From assembly GCF_904846705.1 (NCBI RefSeq), contig NZ_CAJHBS010000024.1, forward strand, positions 1-49,934: DNA of 49,934 bases. Direction: 5' to 3'. Made by a program: the position numbers and the translations under genes. This document shows positions 31,851 through 40,099 of the stretch, piece by piece. The DNA is from Psychrobacter sp. Pi2-52. Its GTDB lineage: Bacteria; Pseudomonadota; Gammaproteobacteria; Pseudomonadales; Moraxellaceae. The notes beneath the pieces are model-generated. The model ran no database searches. It worked only from the letters and a program-made list of their open reading frames with translations, and was not told the DNA's origin. Each line of letters begins with the position of its first letter. Within the stretch, counting starts at the first letter, position 1.

Positions 31851-32033
31851 TTAGGCGTCTTGGCTGACTTTGAACAGTTGACGACCACGGTAGAAACCAT
31901 CTTTAGTCATGTGATGACGACGATGTTTTTCACCAGTAGTAGCATCTACGCTTAGTTCAGCAATTTCCATACGGTGATGTGAACGGCGCATGTCACGACG
32001 AGAACGGCTTTTACGACTTTTTTGAACAGCCAT
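31851..32033 (-). CDS. rpmF: 50S ribosomal protein L32
   Basis: This basic 60-residue protein starts [20 protein letters not shown], the L32 signature. It lacks the zinc-ribbon cysteines found in some bacteria, as is usual for gammaproteobacterial L32. An AGGAG ribosome site precedes it. It follows yceD after 318 bp, the conserved yceD-rpmF order. Confidence 0.98.
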   Translation of the reverse strand: MAVQKSRKSRSRRDMRRSHHRMEIAELSVDATTGEKHRRHHMTKDGFYRGRQLFKVSQDA

Positions 32034-32351
32034 GATATAGCTCCTATACTTAAAAGGGATAAGCTTGAAATTCAGCTTAAGTCGATACTGACAGAGGCTA
32101 TATAATCACAACAACCTAAGTCTTAAGCATCATTAGTTAAATAGATTGCCACTCACATAAAGCACTGACCAAGGCTGAATTTTATAAAAAAATTACCCAG
32201 TCAGTTTCTATCAGCAAGCAACAGGTTGCTCGAATGCAATAAACCGGACATTATACGCATGTTTATTAAATTAATAAAGCCCTGCCTTGCACTCTTCTGT
32301 ACAAAGCTGATAAAAGGTTTTTCAAATGCATCGAGTAGATAGTTTTGGTGC

Positions 32352-32945
32352 TTATAGTTTGCCTTTTAGCGAGGCTAAAGCAGCAAAAGGATTTTCACCT
32401 TCTTCTTCTTCTGGTATTTCACCAAACTGCTCAACAGACATTTCACAATCGTCATGCTTTGGTGCCATAGGCGTTTTGAGCAAGATTTCATCTTCTACCA
32501 ATTTTTTAAATGGTAACAGACGCTCTGGAGATTGCTCGGTGACGATTTCATCCAGTAATAAATAATCTTGTTCATCTTTAACTAAACGAACCTGACTATC
32601 GTTTTCGAGTAGCGCGATGTCATAATCATCAGATAAGTCTATAGCGATTGGTTGTAAACAGCGCTGACAAGTTAACCAAACATCACCTGTCAAAGTAAAT
32701 GCTAAATGCAAGACGTTGTTGCGACGATACAAGTTAGCGTTGAGCTGTATATCTGACTGCTCATGTTCAGTACTCAAAGTAGTAGCAAGGCGATCAAACG
32801 AGCTTGGTTTGACCTCTCCTGACCATTCATAACCAGTGTCTGCCCACTTATCTAAGGAGATGTGCTCAGGCATGCCAGTAGATACAGGCGCTTTTTTATT
32901 GTCAGCGTGAGGTGCTGACGGTTTAGTTTCTGGAGTGCTTGACAT
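32352..32945 (-). CDS. yceD: YceD family protein (DUF177)
   Basis: YceD proteins are encoded beside rpmF, and family members have been linked to 23S rRNA metabolism. This 197-residue protein has the conserved Cys pair in LTCQRCLQPI (about 98-107) and the C-terminal ENPFAALASLKGKL. Its Pro/Lys-rich N-terminal about 30 residues look unstructured. The start was placed at MSSTPETKP, about 6 nt after TGAGG; a start four codons earlier is less well supported. It is divergent from the truncated epmC gene. Confidence 0.9.
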   Translation of the reverse strand: MSSTPETKPSAPHADNKKAPVSTGMPEHISLDKWADTGYEWSGEVKPSSFDRLATTLSTEHEQSDIQLNANLYRRNNVLHLAFTLTGDVWLTCQRCLQPIAIDLSDDYDIALLENDSQVRLVKDEQDYLLLDEIVTEQSPERLLPFKKLVEDEILLKTPMAPKHDDCEMSVEQFGEIPEEEEGENPFAALASLKGKL

Positions 32946-33126
32946 GCGCGGCCTCATTCATAAAAACGGTGTATAATATTGCCTGCCATACTAACGGAAA
33001 GTGCCATATTCTGCTAGCGCTAGTATGTTAAGATTTTTTGATAGTAAATTTGTTTAAGCTCTTTTACTACTTACCTTTTACCTAAAGTTTTTTGTCTTTA
33101 GTATTTATTAAGTCAATGTCTTCTCT

Positions 33127-33555
33127 ATGAATCTATCCGATAATAAAATTAATTTTTCTGATTTACTTTCTCCTACTGAAGCAAGTTCGTTACTACAACA
33201 GCTTATTCAATTAAAGAGTCATACTGAAAAGCCATCTAGCAATATACTCTCTTATGATAAAAATGAGTATTTAAACGAATTAAGAAGTCAGTGGCAAGAG
33301 TTGTCTATTACTCAATTTGACAATACTCACACAGCAGAATTGATAATCGATAGCGAACGACTAGCTACCGACTGGCTCATACAGTTATTTAATACTTTAT
33401 TCGCTGATCAGCAAGTTATATTGATTCGTAGTGATGGAGAACCCGAGTATTTTCCAGCTAAAAATGATAAACCTGCCAGAATTGAGTTCGCTCATGACTT
33501 TTTTGCCAGTGCTTTACATGAAATCCACACATCTCCTTATAGGTTGACATGCTAG
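33127..33555 (+). pseudogene. epmC: Truncated EF-P hydroxylase gene (EpmC N-terminal half)
   Basis: EpmC (YfcM) hydroxylates the modified lysine of elongation factor P. Residues about 80-132 match the first third of E. coli EpmC from memory: LIQLFNTLF, GEPEYFPA and FAHDFFASALHEI. The normal protein continues with SHW and over 100 more residues. Here the frame runs into HTSPYRLTC and stops, so half of the metal-binding HEISHW motif and the whole C-terminal half are missing. An extra 75-residue N-terminus is also present. Accessory DNA starts at the break, so an insertion or deletion disabled the gene. Confidence 0.8.
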
Positions 33556-34306
33556 AAACCTCTTATTCTAATAGTGTACATCGCTATATTATTTGTAGGC
33601 ATCTAAATTAAAACTATCACTTCGGTGATTATTACAACCTATCAGAACAAATCACTTTTACCTATCCAAAAGATAATGGTCGTTCTATCAATTAGGTATC
33701 ATAACAATTAAGTTTTTCAGGTATCTTTCACATCTTCAGAAGCATTCTTTCTAATATCATCCTATCTAAGCTATAAACGCGGACATGATGCGCTTCGCTA
33801 CGTCTATCTATTAATGGTTACTTTTGATCAATCGTACCATCCTCTAATCCAGTAGATTTTATCTATGTCAGATAGGTAGAAGTAAAAGTAGTTTTCTGCT
33901 ATTCATGTTTATCATTAACGTCTTTGCACATAGTATTGTCAGTTGCAAGATATCGAATCATATGAACACGGATATAATGATGGTAATATTAAAGCACGCG
34001 AGTGTAGATAGAAGCAGACCCAAGGATGTAATTCACCACGGTGATATTAGGTCTTAATGCTTATCTATTCACTAAGCGAATAAGCTGACTAGCTATAGCA
34101 TTATTATGTTTGTGGGCAGAATAGTTATTCTTTATTTCGGAGATGGCTGGACGAGAGTTAGTGATACTGGACTAGTAATCTTACATAGGTGAAATGATTT
34201 GATAAATATGATTGAATAGCACAATTAATTATGTTTCATCTTTCGATACTGGCTGTGAAAAGCAATACTATAATAGCTTAGCAACGTCGGGCTCAAACTA
34301 TAAGAG
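33556..34306. other. Non-coding stretch after the truncated epmC gene
   Basis: This 751-bp AT-rich region has no open frame of note on either strand. I looked for the missing epmC 3' part and for a Fic toxin (HPFxxGNGR) that would partner the adjacent antitoxin, and saw neither. Short fragments (for example an ESYEHGYNDGN-like run near 33953) hint at decayed coding DNA but cannot be identified. Confidence 0.5.
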
Positions 34307-34555
34307 CTAATTATCTTCGAGCGCTATCTTAGTATAGTGAGCATGTAGCAAAGCTTTTACTTCCTTGCTAGTTGCAATTTTACCTTCCTCAAAGTCTTGA
34401 AAGATGTGCTGAGTATCTGGGTTAATAGGAATATTATCGACTGCGAAGCTGCCCAAAGTATCAAAGTTAATGCGGCGGCGCTTTTCTATTTCTTGTTTGC
34501 TAACGAGGATAGGACGATCATCGGTAATCGATGCTTCAAATTTAGAATCTTCCAT
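34307..34555 (-). CDS. VbhA-like antitoxin (Fic-inhibitor type), orphan
   Basis: This 82-residue protein resembles VbhA-family antitoxins, which block the AMP-transferase site of Fic toxins. The shared pattern is EIEKRRRINFDTLGSF, then a proline-containing NIPINPDT and an EEGKIAT turn. The VbhA inhibitory motif (S/T)xxxE(G/N) aligns with SFAVDN here, with Asp replacing Glu. A near-perfect AGGAG ribosome site suggests it is expressed. No Fic protein is encoded nearby. It lies 128 bp downstream of the zinc-ribbon gene. Assignment is by pattern recall only. Confidence 0.6.
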   Translation of the reverse strand: MEDSKFEASITDDRPILVSKQEIEKRRRINFDTLGSFAVDNIPINPDTQHIFQDFEEGKIATSKEVKALLHAHYTKIALEDN

Positions 34556-34683
34556 ACTAGCTCCTATCAGTAGTAATAAAATTGTTCAGCAAGTCATATA
34601 ATATTCTATCTAGATAACTTTTCTCTCACTAGTATGGCTTATTCGGCTAATTTAGTTGTATTAATGATTTAGACGTAGGTAGA

Positions 34684-35976
34684 TCATGATTGTTTGATAT
34701 CAAGAGCTATTGTGACTGAATAAATAGTGTTTCTAGCGTTTCCTAGAGCTGCATAACTTATTGGCTCTAAAGCTTTCTGAGACCTATATGGGCTGAATAT
34801 CTCATCAATAGTGTAGTGAAAACTACCATCATCTACTCCAAATACATAATCAAAAAATATTTTGGCCATTGCAGACTGAGGATGGCTAGCATCGCGAAAA
34901 GATTTATTGTGACTCCAACTACCACTGTATATTTTATTGAATACTCTCTCTATATTACCAGAAACAGAATTTGAAGCATGTTTTCGAGTAATACCTGGTT
35001 TTTGCACGTATGCAGCAGCATTTTCCACAGACTTCCAAATGATATAATGCATGGTTGATACAGAGCATTCAGCTAAACATGATCTGAGAATACTAATTAG
35101 CTTTTCGCCAATAGGCGGTGCTAGATAGTTCAATCTTGACCTAGTAATCAGGTAGCTTAAACACTCTCCTAGCTGTAACTTTTCACACCAGTTCTTAAAT
35201 TGATCATTCGCTACTAGAGCACTGGTATTTTTCTGAGATTTAGCGTTTATCAAGATTTTAGTAAGATTCTCAATACTATAAGCAAACTCAAAGATCGCTT
35301 GATAGAAATCTATCTCTAGCTCTTTTTCTTCGTTGATAGTTACGTATTCGTAGCTATTTTCAGAAGCGAGTATGAGCAGATTTCGGTTAAAAAGATGCTG
35401 TAGTATCTCTTCATCTAATTTAGAGAACGGTGATAAAGGTAATGATAAATTGTCACGTAGAGAGACTGTATTCCTTATATTATCTGCCCCTAGGCTCTCT
35501 ACAGTCGCTGCGAGTAGAAGTTTATCCACATCGTTAAGCTCAGTGACTGAAGGAATACTGCTTAATTGAATGCTTCGGCATTGATTGATGTACTCTAGAG
35601 CGGTCTGTCTCTTTTCTTCTGCTAAACGGTCTTGTTTAAGACGATACTCTAAGTACTCTTGATCCATTCTTTTTTCAAGCGCCGCCCTGCAATCATCACA
35701 CCGCCATCTAATAAGATCCAATCGAGTTAGCTGTGAGCGAGTATAGCAAATCTTAGTTGTACCGCAGTCTATGCATTGGCAGTCTAGTACGACAAGATGA
35801 GCATTTATTTTAACGATACTAGGTATATCCTGATGCTTAACATCAAACTCTTGACCTATTTCTTTACAGGTATATATAAAACCACTTCGTTTATCGCCTT
35901 CTCTTAACCAGTACCTCTCACAGATCAGCTTATTAGTTTCTGTTATATCTGGCTGATACTCTAGTTTTGTTTTCAT
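34684..35976 (-). CDS. Unrecognised zinc-ribbon protein of about 430 residues
   Basis: I do not recognise this protein. A Cys-x2-Cys pair at about residues 68-71 (CIDC) and another about 25 residues later (CDDC) suggest a zinc ribbon near the N-terminus. A charged, coiled-coil-like stretch follows (about 98-130, rich in Lys, Glu, Arg), then a long mixed helical region with no catalytic motif I can name, and RSRLNYLAPP and SHNKSFRDASHP in the second half. The ATG was chosen with AGGTGA just upstream; a GTG two codons earlier is possible. It is divergent from a small XRE regulator, with dyads between them. Low GC and context suggest acquired DNA, possibly a defence or phage-derived function. 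Confidence 0.65.
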   Translation of the reverse strand: MKTKLEYQPDITETNKLICERYWLREGDKRSGFIYTCKEIGQEFDVKHQDIPSIVKINAHLVVLDCQCIDCGTTKICYTRSQLTRLDLIRWRCDDCRAALEKRMDQEYLEYRLKQDRLAEEKRQTALEYINQCRSIQLSSIPSVTELNDVDKLLLAATVESLGADNIRNTVSLRDNLSLPLSPFSKLDEEILQHLFNRNLLILASENSYEYVTINEEKELEIDFYQAIFEFAYSIENLTKILINAKSQKNTSALVANDQFKNWCEKLQLGECLSYLITRSRLNYLAPPIGEKLISILRSCLAECSVSTMHYIIWKSVENAAAYVQKPGITRKHASNSVSGNIERVFNKIYSGSWSHNKSFRDASHPQSAMAKIFFDYVFGVDDGSFHYTIDEIFSPYRSQKALEPISYAALGNARNTIYSVTIALDIKQS

Positions 35977-35997
35977 ACTCACCTCATAATACCGACT

Positions 35998-36012
35998 ATA
36001 TCCCGTGGATAT
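35998..36012. promoter_or_regulatory. Dyad ATATCC-CGT-GGATAT, candidate XRE operator
   Basis: A perfect 6-bp inverted repeat with a 3-base spacer lies between the zinc-ribbon gene and the divergent XRE gene, where a self-regulating repressor would bind. Binding is inferred from position and symmetry. Confidence 0.45.
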
Positions 36013-36020
36013 TATAGCCC

Positions 36021-36053
36021 ACCACTGTGAGTATTGCTATTTTTAGCAGTGGT
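36021..36053. promoter_or_regulatory. Inverted repeat ACCACTG/CAGTGGT in the divergent region
   Basis: Two perfect 7-base arms (36021-36027 and 36047-36053) are 19 bp apart, just upstream of the XRE start. They may be a second operator or a small hairpin. Confidence 0.35.
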
Positions 36054-36060
36054 TGGTGAG

Positions 36061-36270
36061 ATGAAGACAGATGAACGCATGATAGCCTTTGGAAAGCGTA
36101 TCCGTGATGTGCGCAGAAGCAAAGGAATATCTCAAGAAGTGCTGGCAGAGATGGCAGATATTGATCGAAGTTATATGGGAAATATCGAGCGTGGAGAGAA
36201 GAATGTCACTCTCAAAAAGGCCTATGATATTTGCGATGCATTGGATATAGATATTAAGGATCTAGTCTAA
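36061..36270 (+). CDS. Small XRE-family transcriptional regulator
   Basis: This 69-residue single-domain protein is a Cro/C1-type helix-turn-helix. The pattern FGKRIRDVRRSKGISQEVLA, ADIDRSYMGNIERGEKNVTL, KKAYDICDALDIDIKDL closely resembles controller (C) proteins of restriction-modification systems and short phage repressors. ATG at 36061 was taken as the start, with GGTGAG directly upstream; a TTG start nine codons earlier is less likely. It is divergent from the zinc-ribbon gene, which it probably regulates together with itself. Confidence 0.85.
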   Translation: MKTDERMIAFGKRIRDVRRSKGISQEVLAEMADIDRSYMGNIERGEKNVTLKKAYDICDALDIDIKDLV

Positions 36271-36307
36271 ATTGTTCGATTCATAATAATATGATAGTTA
36301 ACTATAG

Positions 36308-36480
36308 TCAGTCTAGAATAAAAGAGATACAACCCATATCATGAAACAGCTTAGGTAGATTATTCTCCATCCAGCCTTGACGTAGAAATTTTGCCTGTGC
36401 CCACTTCTTTTCAATGGGATTTAGATCAGGGCTGTAGGGTGGCAACCAAAGAATACGAGAGACCATCCCAGATTCTGTGT
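36308..36480 (-). pseudogene. IS630-family transposase, C-terminal remnant
   Basis: The minus strand reads SRILWLPPYSPDLNPIEKKW, followed by AQAKFLRQGWMENN and a stop at 36308-36310. PPYSPDLNPIE is the last part of the IS630/Tc1 DDE catalytic domain, containing the final acidic residue. About 55 codons remain; the rest of the transposase and the terminal repeats are missing. Confidence 0.85.
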
Positions 36481-36513
36481 AACTGACGTTTAGATTAAAT
36501 ACTTACACAAAAT

Positions 36514-36671
36514 TTAGGAAGGTCTCTGAAAATTAACCACCTGACACAACTCGTCACCTACTAACAGATCTTGGCGGTCATAAAAGTTGCCCCAACGCTT
36601 ATAATTATTATCCGTTCTCGACTCAGGGTTATAAGTAATGGCGATGTAGGTTTGAATTTTATTAGTGTCCT
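36514..36671 (-). pseudogene. Gene fragment, possibly from a type II restriction enzyme
   Basis: The open minus-strand segment ends in a stop at 36514-36516 and is closed upstream by TAG. It includes IQTYIAITYNPESRTDNNYK and RWGNFYDRQDLLVGDEL. The YNP...YKRW pattern recalls the C-terminal region of some type II restriction endonucleases. This is memory-based and not secure. It has no start codon or ribosome site. Confidence 0.3.
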
Positions 36672-36674
36672 AAA

Positions 36675-36855
36675 TTAGTTGACCACCACCAGATTCTTAT
36701 CAAAGACTTCATCATCTATTATTCGCCAAACGGCAACTTGCTGATGGTCTTTGGTGGTGACTAGATTTAAAGTTTGTTCAATCATTGCTTGAGGTCTCAT
36801 ATCCTTATGATGTTTATTTGCTTCAAACCCAGTTACTTTACACTTAGCGGTTTAA
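36675..36855 (-). pseudogene. Unidentified short coding fragment
   Basis: A 60-codon minus-strand segment contains HHKDMRPQAMIEQTLNLVTT and VAVWRIIDDEVFDKNLVVV and ends at TAA. I do not recognise it. It could be an internal piece of a decayed gene or a very small protein starting at the Met in KDMRP. Confidence 0.25.
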
Positions 36856-36899
36856 TTAAGCTACTTACTTGAGCTATTTGCTTCAGTTATTAGGCTTGG

Positions 36900-37736
36900 C
36901 TACTTACTCAACTTCAATATTCTAAAGGCGCCCTGAATAACTAAAGCAAATACGATGCTACCAATAATCAAATCAGGCGTACTAGAGTGTAACCAATTAA
37001 CCAAAATCCCTGCAACAATTACCCCTAAATTGATAATCACATCGTTTGAAGTGAAAATCATACTGGCTTGCATATGGGCTTCTTCTCCTTCTTTGCTTTT
37101 CGATTTTTGTAGTAAATAGAGGCAAATCAAGTTTGCAATTAGCGCAAGAATCGATATGACTATCATGGTAGAAAAGTCAGGTAACTGCTCATTGCCAAAG
37201 AAACGTCTTAGTACTTCTAAAAAACCAAGAATCGCTAGCGTAATTTGAAAATATCCGGCAATTCTAGCAATCCGTTTTTTCTTAATGACCGTTCCACCGA
37301 CCGCAAATAAGCTAATTCCGTACACCAAGCTATCTGCTAACATATCTAAGCTGTCGGCGACCAACCCCATCGAACGAGAAATCAGTCCCGTGCTCATTTC
37401 AATAATAAAGAAAGCAAAGTTAATGACCAGCACTATCCATAGTAGCTTTCTTTGCTCAGCATCTTTTTTGTGACTAGAGTCAGCATCAATTTTAAAATTA
37501 TTGTTGGGATCAGAGGGGTCAATGGTTTCGGTCGAGAGTAGGGTGTCTCCTAATTTTAGGTCATGAATAGCAGTCTCTATCCCTTCTATATTGTCATGAT
37601 GAAACACAGTTAATTGACGGTTAGGAATGTCGAACTCAAGATGTTCAATATTCGAGTGGCCCTCTAATTTCATTCGGATTAGGTTTTCCTCCGAAGGGCA
37701 GTCCATCTTCGATATTTTAAAAGTTGTTTTATTCAT
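36900..37736 (-). CDS. Cation diffusion facilitator with N-terminal metal-binding-like domain
   Basis: This 278-residue CDF transporter should export a divalent metal (Zn, Cd or Co) in exchange for protons across the inner membrane. The N-terminal 85 residues form an HMA-like domain with MDCPSEENLIRMKLEG. The membrane part has five or six helices with the metal-site motif VADSLDMLADS and later TSNDVIINLGV. The start MNKTTFKIS matches close Acinetobacter homologues from memory; an upstream extension with a hydrophobic segment (to 37874) is open but has no ribosome support. It lies downstream of lspA, in the same direction. Confidence 0.9.
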   Translation of the reverse strand: MNKTTFKISKMDCPSEENLIRMKLEGHSNIEHLEFDIPNRQLTVFHHDNIEGIETAIHDLKLGDTLLSTETIDPSDPNNNFKIDADSSHKKDAEQRKLLWIVLVINFAFFIIEMSTGLISRSMGLVADSLDMLADSLVYGISLFAVGGTVIKKKRIARIAGYFQITLAILGFLEVLRRFFGNEQLPDFSTMIVISILALIANLICLYLLQKSKSKEGEEAHMQASMIFTSNDVIINLGVIVAGILVNWLHSSTPDLIIGSIVFALVIQGAFRILKLSK

Positions 37737-37969
37737 AGTTACATTTATATCCGGGTGGTGGTTCAAAAAGTAGGCTGAAAAAAAACAGGCTGAGAAATTG
37801 ATAAATAGTGAAATGCAAATGACACTATACATCAAATGCCCAGCCTGTCTAAGTAACATTACCTTCCAGTTCACATTTTATAAACATACTCAAGTATAAA
37901 AAGTATTTTTCCGTATAGAGTGAATACGACGCTAGTTCATTTTGTTTGTGATAATCGGCATCAATGTGC

Positions 37970-38677
37970 TTATTTATTACGCTTACTTTCTAAAAATATC
38001 ATGTCAATTATAATCAATGCGACACCGACACAGACACCTATATCTGCAACATTGAAAAGAGGATAATTCCAGACATCAGCATAATGCACATGGATAAAGT
38101 CAACCACTTTACCAATTCTTAAACGATCGATTAAGTTGCCAATCGCACCACCAAGCATTAAGGCCAACCCCATAGATAATAGCTTGGCTGCACGTGGCGC
38201 TTTGATTAAATAAACCGTTAAAAAGATAGCCATTACAAAAGCTACGCCTGAGAAAAACCATTTCTGCCAACCGCCAGCGTTGGCTAAAAAGCTAAATGCT
38301 GCCCCATAGTTATAAGCGAGTGTCCAGTTGAGAAATGGTTCAATGACCGGTACGGGGTCATTGAACGCTAATGTGGTTTGGGCCAACCACTTAGTCCATT
38401 GATCAAGTATTAATACCATTATCGCCAACAAATACCAGATAAAAGCGCGACTGCCATTGGCAACCATTTTTGGTATTTTGTCCAACTTATCTTTAGGTGT
38501 TATTGAGTTGCCTGAAGTCACGTACATAGCTTTAGGCGTATGATTTATGGTTTTAGAGTCAATCGATTGATGAGTACTACTCACAGCTATAGGTACCTTC
38601 TTGTCAGCAATATTAGTACTAGCCGATTCAACGCTATTCAATTTAGTACTATCTAATCTGTCGGTAGATTCAGTCAT
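37970..38677 (-). CDS. lspA: Lipoprotein signal peptidase (signal peptidase II)
   Basis: This inner-membrane aspartic protease removes signal peptides from prolipoproteins. Four helices and the conserved LDQWTKWLA, NYGAAFSFLANAGGWQ, GAIGNLIDRLRIGKVVDF and FNVADIGVCVG, with both catalytic Asp residues, are present. At 235 residues it is about 70 longer than usual because of a polar N-terminal tail (about 1-75). An AAGGAAAC ribosome site supports the start. It is followed after 233 bp by a CDF gene, a pairing also known on mobile metal-resistance cassettes. No ileS or fkpB is adjacent, so it may be a second copy. Confidence 0.95.
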   Translation of the reverse strand: MTESTDRLDSTKLNSVESASTNIADKKVPIAVSSTHQSIDSKTINHTPKAMYVTSGNSITPKDKLDKIPKMVANGSRAFIWYLLAIMVLILDQWTKWLAQTTLAFNDPVPVIEPFLNWTLAYNYGAAFSFLANAGGWQKWFFSGVAFVMAIFLTVYLIKAPRAAKLLSMGLALMLGGAIGNLIDRLRIGKVVDFIHVHYADVWNYPLFNVADIGVCVGVALIIIDMIFLESKRNK

Positions 38678-38818
38678 AGTTGTTTCCTTTATCTATGTTT
38701 ATACAATGAACAATGTTAAACGTATATGTTTTTGGTATACGATTATTAATCGCGCCACTTTCATAAACGGCTCCACTTACCGCTCTGGTATTATGAAACT
38801 TACGGTAATAATTTTTTA

Positions 38819-40099
38819 TTAGGGAATCTGTTGATTGATTTCAACATTAACCTGAGTCTGTTCAACGCTAATCATTATAGGATTACCCGATAAGTCGCCT
38901 GATTCTGCTATGGCATTACCGCTATGACTAATACGAGCAACGACTGCTAACTGAGTTTTGTCACTACGAGCTGAATTTAACGTGCGATCTGGCATCATCG
39001 CATCAAGATTGCTTAAGCGGATACTAGCCTCACCTTGCTTGATAATACTAATGGGTAAACGTTTGGCGGCAAACGGAGGGCCCCCTTTCACATCACGTAT
39101 CGCTACAAACAACACATCATCAGCTTTCACTAACGGTAATAAATTAGCGTTAATTTTCACTGTCACGTCAATACCTTCTAGCGCTTGCTTTTCTTGCGTG
39201 CTAACGTAGTTGCTTAACTCATCTAAGCTTGCTAAAGCTTTAGTATGATCACCTGGTTTGGCCACAATGCTGCCTTGTAAGCGTTTAATCCAACCTTGCG
39301 CTTGGGCAAAGTTACTACCACGTGCCTCACCCATTGCCATTAGCATCTGCGCACCTTCATGCTGTGGATTTTTGGCAAGGACATCTTGTAATACACGGCG
39401 GCTACTGGCATCAAGCTGACCTTTATTGGCAAAAAAGCTAATCTGCGCATAAGTGGTCGCAATCTCTTCATTGTCTGGTGACAGACGGTAAGCGCGTGAC
39501 AAAGCTTCAATCGCTGAGTCGGTAGCTTCAAGCGATAAAAACAGCTCTGACAAACGCATCCAGCGATCAGGATCATCGGCATGACGATAAACGTTGGTCT
39601 GCATCGCGCTGATAAGCTGCTGGCCGTTTTCGATTGCCCATACAGGTGGCTGATCGATTTTGCCAGTCAACAAGTCATCAGCGACTTTTCCGACCTTGTC
39701 TTCGGCCGTCCACAGATCAAACACAGGCGTTCGGTCACCCACCATCAGATACGCCAGCGCAGCCAATACAGGCACCCAAACCATGAGGATCAAGCGGCTT
39801 TTGATACCAGGGGTGACCATCGGCGTGACTTCACGCTGGGCATCCAATAGCTGACGCTCCAGTTCCAGCTTTTGATTTTGATAATGGCTATTATTAATAG
39901 TACCGCTGTCTTTATCTGTTTGTAGCTCAGCTAAACGTTCGCGAAATACTGCAACATTAATATCTAGCAGTTGATTGTCTATTGGTTTGGACTGCAAACG
40001 CGGTGCTCGTAGCCATGGCATAATAGCAATTAGCGCAAATATAAGAGCAATCAGCAAGCTTAGAGCTACAAATAAGCCAAAAGTAGAAAATAGAGTCAT
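38819..40099 (-). CDS. ccmI: Cytochrome c maturation protein CcmI (TPR protein)
   Basis: CcmI binds apocytochrome c and presents it to the CcmF/H haem lyase. Two N-terminal membrane helices (about 7-27 and 105-122) flank a Leu-zipper-like loop (about 45-95). A periplasmic TPR region (about 160-280) and a C-terminal beta domain (about 320-420) follow. The 426-residue length fits the fused CcmI type. The ATG overlaps the ccmH stop codon by 4 bases. It is the last gene of ccmFGHI. Confidence 0.9.
   Translation of the reverse strand: MTLFSTFGLFVALSLLIALIFALIAIMPWLRAPRLQSKPIDNQLLDINVAVFRERLAELQTDKDSGTINNSHYQNQKLELERQLLDAQREVTPMVTPGIKSRLILMVWVPVLAALAYLMVGDRTPVFDLWTAEDKVGKVADDLLTGKIDQPPVWAIENGQQLISAMQTNVYRHADDPDRWMRLSELFLSLEATDSAIEALSRAYRLSPDNEEIATTYAQISFFANKGQLDASSRRVLQDVLAKNPQHEGAQMLMAMGEARGSNFAQAQGWIKRLQGSIVAKPGDHTKALASLDELSNYVSTQEKQALEGIDVTVKINANLLPLVKADDVLFVAIRDVKGGPPFAAKRLPISIIKQGEASIRLSNLDAMMPDRTLNSARSDKTQLAVVARISHSGNAIAESGDLSGNPIMISVEQTQVNVEINQQIP

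Larger units (their letters stand above)
36271..36899. other. Gene graveyard between the XRE gene and the CDF gene
   Basis: This 629-bp region has no intact gene. On the minus strand it carries the end of an IS630 transposase (36308-36480), a 52-codon fragment (36514-36671) and a 60-codon fragment (36675-36855), each in a different frame or ended by stops. Such mixed debris is typical of repeated insertion and deletion in accessory DNA. Confidence 0.6.

Noticed and set aside
33556..34306. A Fic toxin gene or remnant next to the VbhA-like antitoxin
   Set aside because: No HPFxxGNGR-type motif was found by reading both strands; the region has no open frame.
37737..37874. N-terminal extension of the CDF gene with an extra hydrophobic segment
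   Set aside because: The family starts at MNKTTFKIS and the extension has no supporting ribosome site; it is probably chance open frame.
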